DNA from: Bacteriovoracaceae bacterium UBA2428
GTDB taxonomy: Bacteria > Bdellovibrionota > UBA2428
Direction of reading: 5' to 3'
DNA: 10,126 bases
Assembly: GCA_002343545.1 (NCBI GenBank)
Contig: DDRA01000065.1
Span: 1-10,126 of the forward strand
The notes under the pieces: model-generated
Databases searched by the model: none
The model's input: only the letters and a program-made list of their open reading frames with translations
Told to the model about the DNA's origin: nothing
Shown here: positions 1 to 7,463 of the stretch, in pieces
How the letters are laid out: every line of letters starts with the position of its first letter
How positions within the stretch are numbered: the stretch's first letter is position 1
Program-made: the position numbers and the translations under genes

Positions 1-1014
<1,014 letters not shown>

Positions 1015-1037
1015 TTTGGAACGACGGAAAGATCGCA

Positions 1038-3524
1038 ATGGAAGAAATCAAGAAGCCGACGGATACGGTCAAGATCGAAGAAGAAATGCAGGGAGCGTAC
1101 CTCGAGTACGCGATGTCGGTGATCGCCGGCCGTGCGCTCCCCGACGTGCGCGACGGCTTGAAGCCTGTGCATCGCCGCATCCTCTTCTCGATGAACGAGT
1201 TGGGGAACTTCTGGGATAAGAAGTACCTCAAGTCCGCTCGTATCGTCGGGGATGTGATCGGTAAATATCATCCGCACGGGGACGCGCCCGTTTACGGCGC
1301 GATGGTTCGGATGGCTCAAGATTTCTCGATGCGCTACACGCTTGTCGATGGCCAAGGGAACTTCGGATCGGTCGACGGCGATAACCCGGCCGCCATGCGC
1401 TACACGGAATCCCGGATGTCGAAAATCGGCGGTGAACTCCTTGCCGATATCGAGAAAAATACCGTGGACTTTGGTCCGAACTACGACGGATCCTTGCGGG
1501 AGCCGCGCGTGCTTCCGACGCGAATCCCGAACCTGATCGTGAACGGATCCGGCGGTATCGCCGTGGGGATGTCGACGAACATTCCGCCCCACAACCTCAC
1601 CGAAGTTCTGACGGCTTGCCTAGCGCTCATCGATCGCCCGGAAACGAGCATCGAGGATCTCATCCAAATCGTTCCGGGACCCGACTTCCCCACACGCGGT
1701 TTGCTCTCGAACCTGGGTGGCGCGCGAAATGCCTACCGTTCGGGCAAGGGATCTTTCACGATCACCGGCCGCGCGGAGATCGAGCCCGTGACGAAGGAAA
1801 AAGAAGCCATCGTCGTCACGGAACTTCCGTACCAGGTCAACAAAGCGAGCTGGATCTCGCATATCGCCGATCTTGTCCGTAACAAGGATATCGAGGGCAT
1901 CACCGATATTCGCGACGAGTCGGATCGCAAGGGTATGCGTGTGGTGATCGAGCTTCGCCGTGGCGAGCAGTCCCAAGTCATCCTCAATACGCTTTACGCG
2001 AAGACCCAGTTGCGGGTGTCCTTCGGCATGATCATGCTCGCGATCGAGAACGGTCGTCCGAAGATCTTCAACCTGAAGGAACTTCTCCTCGCCTTCATCG
2101 ATCACCGTCGCGACGTCGTCACACGTCGAACGGTTTTCGATCTTCAGAAGGCCGAAGCCCAAGCCCACATTTTGGAAGGCTTGAAGATCGCGCTCCAGAA
2201 TATCGACGCGGTGGTCGAGCTCATCAAGAAAGCTCCGGGACCCGTCGAAGCGAAGATGGGTTTGCAGCACAGCTTTGGACTTTCCGAGCGCCAAGCTCAG
2301 GCCATCCTCGAGATGCGCTTGCAGCGTTTGACCGCGCTCGAAACCCAGAAGCTCATCGACCAGCTCGAAGCCATCCTGAAGGAGATCGCTTACTTCAAAC
2401 TCATTCTTTCGAACGATTCCGAGCTCTATAAAGTCATCAAGGCCGAGCTTCAGGAAGTTCTCGAGAAGTTCGGCGACAAGCGCCGCTCCGAAATCACGAC
2501 GATCGAAGATCGCGGGTTCTCGGTCGAAGATTTCGTCAAGGACGAGCAGGTCGTCGTGACGATCTCAAACCAAGGCTACGCCAAGCGCAGTTCGGTCGAC
2601 GAGTACAAGGCCCAAGGCCGTGGCGGCAAGGGTGTTCGCGGCGCCGGAACGGGCACCAACGACGAAGACTTCGTGAGCGATATTTTCGTCGCCTCGACGC
2701 TTTCTTACATCCTTTGCTTCACGAACAAGGGGCGCGTGCACTGGTTGAAGGTTCACCAGATTCCCGAGATGAACCGCACCGCGCGCGGACGTCCGCTTGT
2801 TCAGCTCGTCCAACTCGAAGCCGACGAGAAGGTTCTCTCGCTTCTGCCGATCTCGGAGTTCAAGGACGGCGAGTTCGTCGTCATGGCGACGAAAAAAGGC
2901 ATCATCAAGAAGACCGAGCTCATGGCGTTCTCGAACGTCCGTTCCGCGGGCATCATCGCGATGCTCTTTGACGAAGGGGACGAGCTCATGGGGGCCCACC
3001 TTACGAACGGCACGAACGACATCTTCCTCGCGACCAAGCTTGGTCAAAGCATCCGCTTTCCCGAATCCGATGTTCGCGGCATGGGTCGCGCCGCGCGCGG
3101 CCTGAAGGGCATCGAGCTCGACGCCGAAGACGTCGTCGTGGCGATGGAAGTGTTGCCTTCGGTCGATGGCGACGACAAGGATGCAACCTTGTTGAGCGTG
3201 ACGTCGCGGGGTTACGGCAAGCGTACGGTCCTGAGTGAGTATCGCTCCCAGGGTCGCGGTGGTTCGGGCATCATCAACGTAAAGACGAACGACAAGATCG
3301 GCGTTTTGGTCGGCGTGAAGAAAGTCTACCCGGGCGAAGATCTGATGGTCATCTCGAACGTCGGGCAGTTGATCCGCACGCCCGCCTCGAGCGTTTCCGA
3401 AATGGGTCGAAATACCCAGGGCGTGAAAGTGCTGAGTTTGGACGAGTCTGAGCTCGTTCAGGCAATCGCGATCATTCGTGATGTGGACGTCGAGGTCGAT
3501 GCGTCTAGCCAAGCGATTCACTAA
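1038..3524 (+). CDS. gyrA: DNA gyrase subunit A
   Basis: This encodes 828 residues, the DNA cleavage and rejoining subunit of gyrase. The ATG start is preceded by a purine-rich GGAAAG (1026-1031), and this start makes N-terminal numbering coincide exactly with E. coli: catalytic tyrosine Y122 lies in AMRYTESRM. The winged-helix/tower core (about 1-500) is followed by a six-bladed beta-pinwheel (about 510-813) with the canonical GyrA box QGRGGKG at 526-532, diagnostic of gyrase rather than topoisomerase IV. A second box-like QGRGGSG occurs at 738-744. Compared with E. coli (875 residues), it lacks a roughly 35-residue insert before the [14 protein letters not shown] segment and almost all of the acidic C-terminal tail. 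Positions that contact quinolones read A83, P84 and G87 instead of S83, A84 and D87. The last 26 nt overlap the next gene. The product works with GyrB, encoded immediately upstream. Confidence 0.97.
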   Translation: MEEIKKPTDTVKIEEEMQGAYLEYAMSVIAGRALPDVRDGLKPVHRRILFSMNELGNFWDKKYLKSARIVGDVIGKYHPHGDAPVYGAMVRMAQDFSMRYTLVDGQGNFGSVDGDNPAAMRYTESRMSKIGGELLADIEKNTVDFGPNYDGSLREPRVLPTRIPNLIVNGSGGIAVGMSTNIPPHNLTEVLTACLALIDRPETSIEDLIQIVPGPDFPTRGLLSNLGGARNAYRSGKGSFTITGRAEIEPVTKEKEAIVVTELPYQVNKASWISHIADLVRNKDIEGITDIRDESDRKGMRVVIELRRGEQSQVILNTLYAKTQLRVSFGMIMLAIENGRPKIFNLKELLLAFIDHRRDVVTRRTVFDLQKAEAQAHILEGLKIALQNIDAVVELIKKAPGPVEAKMGLQHSFGLSERQAQAILEMRLQRLTALETQKLIDQLEAILKEIAYFKLILSNDSELYKVIKAELQEVLEKFGDKRRSEITTIEDRGFSVEDFVKDEQVVVTISNQGYAKRSSVDEYKAQGRGGKGVRGAGTGTNDEDFVSDIFVASTLSYILCFTNKGRVHWLKVHQIPEMNRTARGRPLVQLVQLEADEKVLSLLPISEFKDGEFVVMATKKGIIKKTELMAFSNVRSAGIIAMLFDEGDELMGAHLTNGTNDIFLATKLGQSIRFPESDVRGMGRAARGLKGIELDAEDVVVAMEVLPSVDGDDKDATLLSVTSRGYGKRTVLSEYRSQGRGGSGIINVKTNDKIGVLVGVKKVYPGEDLMVISNVGQLIRTPASSVSEMGRNTQGVKVLSLDESELVQAIAIIRDVDVEVDASSQAIH

Positions 3525-4317
3525 GGGCGTCTTCGTGATTTTACTGGGGGCCACCACGGTGGCCTGTTCGGTAAACGTCGCGGAGAAGCACTGGAAGATG
3601 GCCGAGGATTTCGAGCGCCGAGGCCAGCATCTTCGCGCCATCGAGGAATATACGCGCGTCGTGAACTTTGAGCGCCGTTCTCCCGTGGCGACGCGGGCCC
3701 AACTCAAGATCGCCGAGATCTATGAACGCGACTTGAAGGACTACACCCGCGCAATTAACGCCTACCGGGACGCCTATCGTCGAACGGACGAGAACCGCAA
3801 GAAATTAGAGGCGCGTTTTAAGATCGCCAAGATCTATCAGGATCTGGTCCAAGATCCCTCCTCTTCGATCATCGAATACGAAGCCCTCATGCAGGAAGGC
3901 GCGGGGGCGGAGAAAGAAGGTCCCGAAATCCTTTTGGCGTGGTCGAAGGCGCTTTCGGAAGCCGGGCGCTTTAGCGACGCCGCCGAGAAATTCGCGCTTT
4001 ATCGACAGACGTACCCCACCCACAAAGGCTCTCCCAGAGCTTTACTGGAGGAGGGCCAAGCTTGGCTCGCGGACCGAAAACCCGAGAAGGCACTCGAGAG
4101 ATTTCAGGAAGTCATCACGCGGTACTCCGGGCAAACCGAGTATGTCGCTTTGGTCGCCGAAGCGCAGTACGGCGTGGGAAGCTGCTACGAAGATCTCGAG
4201 AAGCTCGAACAGGCGCTGACGGCCTTCCGCGCTTCGCTCGCGACCTACCCCAATCCCAAAGTCGTTGAGCTTAAGATTCAACGGGTCGAAAAACGAAAGA
4301 AAGAGCGACGGTTTTAA
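3499..4317 (+). CDS. TPR-repeat outer-membrane lipoprotein of unknown function
   Basis: From ATG 3499 the protein has 272 residues. It opens with a lipoprotein signal: basic n-region [10 protein letters not shown], hydrophobic [12 protein letters not shown], then C23 as the likely lipidated cysteine (lipobox TVAC; the T at -3 is less typical). Serine at +2 suggests outer-membrane sorting under the E. coli rule. The rest is helical, with about six TPR-like units near residues 30-63, 64-97, 104-137, 143-176, 179-212 and 220-254, including patterns such as AIEEYTRVV and ALERFQEVI, and a basic tail [11 protein letters not shown] lipoproteins of this kind (BamD, CpoB-like) scaffold envelope assembly, but I cannot assign it to either. 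In-frame starts GTG 3478 and ATG 3481 would only lengthen the n-region, so 3499 is preferred; a GAGG at 3492-3495 is rather close to it. The gene starts inside gyrA and ends 2 nt before hemL, suggesting coupled translation in one transcript. Confidence 0.85.
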   Translation: MRLAKRFTKGVFVILLGATTVACSVNVAEKHWKMAEDFERRGQHLRAIEEYTRVVNFERRSPVATRAQLKIAEIYERDLKDYTRAINAYRDAYRRTDENRKKLEARFKIAKIYQDLVQDPSSSIIEYEALMQEGAGAEKEGPEILLAWSKALSEAGRFSDAAEKFALYRQTYPTHKGSPRALLEEGQAWLADRKPEKALERFQEVITRYSGQTEYVALVAEAQYGVGSCYEDLEKLEQALTAFRASLATYPNPKVVELKIQRVEKRKKERRF

Positions 4318-4319
4318 CC

Positions 4320-5621
4320 ATGAGCCAGTCCTACGAAAAATCCCAACTTCTTCATTCGCGGGCCATCAAGAGCCTGGTGGGCGGCGTGAACTCACCCGTT
4401 CGCAGCTTTAAGCGCGTCGGCGGCAAGCCGCTGCTCGCGGAAAAAGCGGCAGGGGCGTTTCTTTGGGACGTCGACGGTAACCGCTACGTGGATTTTGTGA
4501 TGTCCTATGGACCGCACCTTTTCGGCCATTCGCCGGAGCCCATCAAAATGGCGCTGAAGAAAGTCTGCGAGGGATCCCCTTGCTACGGCATGACTTCGGA
4601 GGGCGAGATCGAATGGGCGGAGCTCTTGCTGAAACGGTTGCCGGGCGCCGAAAAGGTCCGTGCGCTCAGCACGGGCACCGAAGCGTGTATGACGGCGATT
4701 CGCTTGGCCCGGGGAATTACGGGTCGTGATCTCGTCGTGAAGTTTTCCGGTCACTACCACGGGCATGTGGACTCCCTGATGGTGGACGCGGGAAGCGGGA
4801 TCGCGACCTTGTCGTCCGAGGCGGCGCCCGATTCGAAAGGGTTGCCGCGCGCGCTGGTTGACCTGGCGCGGGTCGCCGAATTCAATAATCTCGAGTCCGT
4901 CGCTCAAATCTTCGCGAAGGACGGGAATTCCATCGCCTGCGTGATACTCGAGCCCGTCATGGGGAACATGGGCGTGGTCGCGCCGGATCCCGCGTTCTTG
5001 CGGGGGCTGCGTGAGATCTGCACGCGCCACGGTGCCCTTCTTATTTTCGACGAAGTCATGACCGGGCTTCGTGTTCATTCTCGCTCGGCCCAAGGACGCT
5101 ACGGAATCACGCCCGATTTGACCTGTCTCGGTAAGATCGTCGGCGGCGGGTTGCCGCTCTCGGCCTTGGCGGGACCGGCGAAGTTCATGGACCAACTCGC
5201 TCCGCTTGGCGGCGTTTACCAGGCCGGAACCTTATCCGGAAATCCCGTTTCCATCGCCGCCGGGCTCGCGATGCTCAAGTGGATCGATCAAGAAGATCCC
5301 TACGCTCGTCTCGAGGAAGTGGGTCAGCGGCTGGAACGCGCGTTCCTGGAAGCGGCTTCTCGTCGCAAGCGCGAGATTTCGGTAAGCCGCGTGGGTTCCA
5401 TGATCAGCGTTTATTTCCGTAAGGATCCGGTGCGGAACGCGAATGATTGCCGGGCGGTGGATGAGGCTGCCTTCAATCGTTATTTCCATGGGATGTTGGA
5501 AGCTGGATGTCTCCTACCGCCCTCGCCTTTCGAGGCTTATTTCTTGGCTTCCGTGCATGCCGATCTTTCGAAAGACGATTTGGAAGGTCGAATCGAAAAA
5601 GCCTTCTCGGTGTTCGGATAA
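4320..5621 (+). CDS. hemL: Glutamate-1-semialdehyde 2,1-aminomutase
   Basis: This 433-residue PLP enzyme converts glutamate-1-semialdehyde to 5-aminolevulinate, the last step of the C5 route to heme and other tetrapyrroles in the cytoplasm. Family signatures are clear: GGVNSPVRSF at 21-30, STGTEACMTAIRLARG at 117-132, the HYHGH segment around 145-149, FDEVMTGLRV at 243-252, the PLP-binding lysine K272 in CLGKIVGGGLPLSA, and YQAGTLSGNP at 300-309. Length agrees with E. coli HemL (426). The QAGTLSGNP and VNSPVR motifs separate it from acetylornithine and other class-III aminotransferases. The gene lies 2 nt after the TPR lipoprotein gene and 3 nt before the atpZ-like gene, so it is almost certainly part of the same transcript. 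Its start has no strong Shine-Dalgarno, which fits re-initiation after the preceding stop. hemA and the other heme genes are not in the window. Confidence 0.97.
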   Translation: MSQSYEKSQLLHSRAIKSLVGGVNSPVRSFKRVGGKPLLAEKAAGAFLWDVDGNRYVDFVMSYGPHLFGHSPEPIKMALKKVCEGSPCYGMTSEGEIEWAELLLKRLPGAEKVRALSTGTEACMTAIRLARGITGRDLVVKFSGHYHGHVDSLMVDAGSGIATLSSEAAPDSKGLPRALVDLARVAEFNNLESVAQIFAKDGNSIACVILEPVMGNMGVVAPDPAFLRGLREICTRHGALLIFDEVMTGLRVHSRSAQGRYGITPDLTCLGKIVGGGLPLSALAGPAKFMDQLAPLGGVYQAGTLSGNPVSIAAGLAMLKWIDQEDPYARLEEVGQRLERAFLEAASRRKREISVSRVGSMISVYFRKDPVRNANDCRAVDEAAFNRYFHGMLEAGCLLPPSPFEAYFLASVHADLSKDDLEGRIEKAFSVFG

Positions 5622-5624
5622 CGG

Positions 5625-5837
5625 ATGCATCCCTGGGCGCTTGGTTTTGGTCTCTGCCTAGAGGTTGGCGCGGCCACCTACGCGGGGGCTTGGATCGGGC
5701 GTTGGGTCGATGGCCGCTACGGGACGGGGCCCTACGGCGTTGCGATCGGAGTCGTGCTTTTCCTGGCGGTCTCCGTCTACCACCTGATCTTCATGCTGAG
5801 GATGCAGGAAAAATCGGATAAGAATCGGCCGCAATGA
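5625..5837 (+). CDS. AtpZ/AtpI-type small membrane protein of the ATP synthase gene cluster
   Basis: This 70-residue protein has two predicted membrane segments (about 8-26 and 38-57) separated by a short polar loop, VDGRYGTGP. The arrangement, a Gly-rich first helix ending in AGAWIGRWVD, then GTGP and a second helix with a basic C-terminus, matches the ATPase_gene1 / AtpZ family, whose members often sit just upstream of atpB. Family members are linked to c-ring assembly or Mg/Ca handling, but their role is not settled. It starts 3 nt after hemL and its TGA stop overlaps the next ATG in an ATGA arrangement, so translation is probably coupled on both sides. The family assignment is from pattern recognition only. 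Confidence 0.75.
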   Translation: MHPWALGFGLCLEVGAATYAGAWIGRWVDGRYGTGPYGVAIGVVLFLAVSVYHLIFMLRMQEKSDKNRPQ

Positions 5838-6133
5838 GTCTGCAAAGCGTTTTGGCGTTTGGTATCGGTGCCGTCGTCGCGGTGGTCGTCTTGGTGGGGC
5901 TGACCTTGTCGATGCGTGAATTCATTTATCTCGCTCAGAACCCGACCTTGCCCCGTAACGTGCGCTTGAAACGTGGGCTTTTTGGTCTCATCTATTTCCT
6001 CGGTCAGATCGTGGTAGCCGTGGCCGTTTTCTTTCGCGTCCCGTTGGTGAAAGAAGAGATGCTTGCCGTTGGCTTGGGCTTGGTGGCTACCCTCCTTGTT
6101 TCGGCTTTCTTTATGAAAACCCCTGAAAAATAA
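5834..6133 (+). CDS. Putative AtpI-like (ATP synthase protein I) membrane protein
   Basis: This 99-residue protein has three hydrophobic stretches, about residues 7-26, 49-70 and 75-94, with a basic loop between the first two (NPTLPRNVRLKRG). AtpI proteins, which help assemble the c ring, usually have four membrane helices and about 110-130 residues, so this one is short. The assignment rests mainly on its place between an AtpZ-like gene (4-nt ATGA overlap) and atpB, plus its size and topology; no sequence motif is decisive. Alternatively it could be a lineage-specific small membrane protein. The next gene, atpB, begins 64 nt later, the largest gap in this plus-strand run. Confidence 0.55.
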   Translation: MSLQSVLAFGIGAVVAVVVLVGLTLSMREFIYLAQNPTLPRNVRLKRGLFGLIYFLGQIVVAVAVFFRVPLVKEEMLAVGLGLVATLLVSAFFMKTPEK

Positions 6134-6159
6134 CGCGCCGCAAAAATCTTTCTAAAACC

Positions 6160-6188
6160 TAGTCAAGCCCCCCCTTCAAAGCTATAGC
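6160..6188 (+). promoter_or_regulatory. Candidate sigma70-type promoter before atpB
   Basis: A TAGTCA hexamer (6160-6165; 4 of 6 matches to TTGACA) and TATAGC (6183-6188; 4 of 6 to TATAAT) are separated by 17 bp in the only sizeable gap of the operon. The -10 lies within a perfect 10-bp palindrome, AGCTATAGCT (6180-6189). Transcription from it would start at about 6195, almost at the atpB ATG (6198). This is a weak match judged by eye. Confidence 0.3.
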
Positions 6189-6197
6189 TAGCCCACG

Positions 6198-7025
6198 ATG
6201 GCCGCTGGTTTTAAATGGTGGGATCTCCTTCATAACGATTACATTTCGCACAACCCGCACGTCGGTGCCGGTATCGTTGCTTCCACTTTGTTGGTGGCGG
6301 GTGCCGCAACCTACGCGGTCGCAAGCCCGAAGGTCGCGCGCAAAGACGCCAAGGACGAAGACTTCGTTCCCCCGTCCAAGTTCAATCTCGTCAACGTCTT
6401 TGATTTGATGGGTGACTTCATCAACAATCTCGCGAAGAGCGTGATCGGCCATCACCATCAGCCGTACGTCCCGTTGCTGACGTTTATCTTCATGTGGACG
6501 CTGCTCAACAACTTGTTCGGCCTCTTCCCGGGATTGGCTCCCGCCACACTCAGCTTGAACACGACCCTCGCGATGGGTGTGGTTGTTTTCGTCTATTACA
6601 ACCTCTGTGGTTTCATGGCGGCTAAACACCACTTCATCTTCAACAACTACGTCGGTCACCTCCATCCGCAGAAGAAGATCTTCTCGATGGGCAACGCGCT
6701 CCTGCTCTTCTTGGGGCCCGTTCTCTTCGTGATCGAGCTCGTGTCGAACTTGATTCGTCCGGCGGCCTTGGGGATCCGTCTTCACGCCAACATGACGGTC
6801 GACTCGACGGTTCACGGCGTCTTCTTGGATCTTTTCAAAGGCCTGAAGGGCTTCCTCGGTGAAAAATTTAGTTTCATCGGTGAGGCGATCGGCGCCGTCG
6901 TTTTTGCGGTCGGACCGGTTCCGATCCTCTTCCTGGGGCTCCTCGTCGCGGTTATCCAGGCTTTTGTCTTCACGCTGCTCACGACGATTTACATTGGTCT
7001 TGCAACTCATCACGAGGAACACTAA
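6198..7025 (+). CDS. atpB: F0F1 ATP synthase subunit a
   Basis: This 275-residue multi-span membrane protein forms the proton half-channels against the c ring. The essential arginine is R194 in LGIRLHANM (E. coli R210), and Q254 in IQAFVFTLL matches E. coli Q252. The segments NNLFGLFPG (104-112) and LNTTLAMG (120-127) are also typical. The N-terminus (HNDYISHNPHVGAG) is periplasm-facing in the family; HHHQP occurs at 85-89. The R-to-Q distance is 60 residues against 42 in E. coli, so there is an extra stretch (about 210-230, including KGLKGFLGEK) between these helices. The residue equivalent to E. coli E219 is S203, preceded by D202. The start is fixed by an in-frame TAG at 6189-6191. No Shine-Dalgarno precedes the ATG. 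atpE follows after 31 nt; the other ATP synthase genes are absent here. Confidence 0.95.
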   Translation: MAAGFKWWDLLHNDYISHNPHVGAGIVASTLLVAGAATYAVASPKVARKDAKDEDFVPPSKFNLVNVFDLMGDFINNLAKSVIGHHHQPYVPLLTFIFMWTLLNNLFGLFPGLAPATLSLNTTLAMGVVVFVYYNLCGFMAAKHHFIFNNYVGHLHPQKKIFSMGNALLLFLGPVLFVIELVSNLIRPAALGIRLHANMTVDSTVHGVFLDLFKGLKGFLGEKFSFIGEAIGAVVFAVGPVPILFLGLLVAVIQAFVFTLLTTIYIGLATHHEEH

Positions 7026-7040
7026 CAAAACCCCTTGTTT

Positions 7041-7046
7041 AGGAGG
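7041..7046 (+). promoter_or_regulatory. Strong ribosome binding site of atpE
   Basis: A perfect AGGAGG lies 10 nt before the ATG at 7057. It contrasts with the other starts in the run, most of which have weak or no Shine-Dalgarno. Subunit c is needed in many copies per enzyme, so a strong site fits. It also fixes the atpE start and argues against the longer in-frame opening at 6859 within atpB. Confidence 0.85.
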
Positions 7047-7056
7047 AATTTCACAA

Positions 7057-7365
7057 ATGAACGCACGTAAACTTGCACTTCTTTCCGTCGCAATGGCTCC
7101 GGCCATGGCCCTCGCCCAAGAAGGCGCAGTGGCTGGTGACGCCGCTAAGGTCGCCGCCTACTGGGGCGCTGCGATTGCAATCGGCCTCGCTGCATCCGTC
7201 GTCGCTTTCTCGCAAAGCCGCGCTGCCGTCGCTGCCCTCGAAGGCATCGGCCGCAACCCCTCGGCTGCTGGCGCGTACACGGTCCCCCTCATCCTTAGCC
7301 TCGCGCTTATGGAAGCTCTCGGTCTTCTCGTGTTCCTTGTCGCGAACACGCTCCTCACGAAGTAA
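7057..7365 (+). CDS. atpE: F0F1 ATP synthase subunit c, with N-terminal leader
   Basis: This 102-residue protein forms the proton-translocating rotor ring. It has two helices (about 34-60 and 73-100) joined by the R66-N67-P68 loop, and the ion-carrying carboxylate is E86 in SLALMEALGLL. The residue after the glutamate is alanine, not the Ser/Thr seen in sodium-binding c subunits, so proton coupling is expected even though Q53 sits at the position of the sodium-ligand glutamine; proton-driven cyanobacterial c subunits have the same glutamine. Typical c subunits have 75-90 residues. The extra N-terminal 20 residues, MNARKLALLSVAMAPAMALA, look like a cleavable signal peptide (cut before Q21), as known in some epsilon-proteobacterial c subunits. 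The usual GxGxGxG of helix 1 reads V48-x-A50-x-S52-x-S54. The gene has a strong Shine-Dalgarno and is followed by a terminator. Confidence 0.96.
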   Translation: MNARKLALLSVAMAPAMALAQEGAVAGDAAKVAAYWGAAIAIGLAASVVAFSQSRAAVAALEGIGRNPSAAGAYTVPLILSLALMEALGLLVFLVANTLLTK

Positions 7366-7387
7366 TTTCTTCGAGAGGTAAAGACTC

Positions 7388-7428
7388 AAAGCCGGGTCTC
7401 CGAAAGGAGGCCTGGCTTTTGTCTTTTT
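7388..7428 (+). terminator. Rho-independent terminator after atpE
   Basis: A 14-bp stem (7388-7401 with 7406-7419) closes a GAAA tetraloop (7402-7405) on a C-G pair and is followed by TGTCTTTTT. The stem is fully paired in the plus-strand RNA if two G-U wobbles are allowed. It ends the gyr-hem-atp run 22 nt after the atpE stop. In the minus-strand RNA the two wobbles become A-C mismatches and the trailing T-run is poorer, so it should work mainly in the plus direction. Confidence 0.92.
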
Positions 7429-7448
7429 GGAGCTAGAAGATTTTCGAA

Positions 7449-7463
7449 CGCGGCTTAGCCGCG
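7449..7463. other. Short hairpin whose loop is the stop codon of the phosphatase gene
   Basis: CGCGGC (7449-7454) and GCCGCG (7458-7463) pair around TTA (7455-7457), which is the TAA stop of the minus-strand gene. The minus-strand continuation (TTCGAAAATCTTC) is not a proper U-tract, so it is at best a weak terminator or mRNA 3' structure, possibly acting with the larger hairpin beyond it. Confidence 0.5.

Noticed and set aside
3478..3498. Longer lipoprotein start at GTG 3478 or ATG 3481
   Set aside because: It would add seven residues before a well-formed signal-peptide n-region and has no better ribosome binding site.
2565..3707. A 380-codon open frame on the minus strand opposite the gyrA 3' half
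   Set aside because: It is antisense to a clearly conserved protein, its translation is Arg/His/Asp-rich without family motifs, and it arises from the GC-biased third positions of gyrA.
7024..7039. Small hairpin AACAA/TTGTT between atpB and atpE
   Set aside because: Only five A/U-rich pairs and no U-tract; too weak to call an attenuator or processing site.
6859..7056. Extended atpE beginning within atpB
   Set aside because: The upstream part is Arg/Ser-rich shadow sequence of atpB, while AGGAGG at 7041-7046 precedes the natural start at 7057.
6159..7106. A 315-codon minus-strand open frame opposite atpB
   Set aside because: Composition is dominated by E/R/D/V with no recognisable domain, and it fully mirrors a conserved membrane-protein gene.
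7207..7216. Possible sodium-coupled c subunit because Q53 aligns with the sodium-ligand glutamine
   Set aside because: The other ligand positions are not sodium-type: alanine follows E86 instead of Ser/Thr, and the tyrosine position is leucine. Proton-type cyanobacterial c subunits also carry this glutamine.
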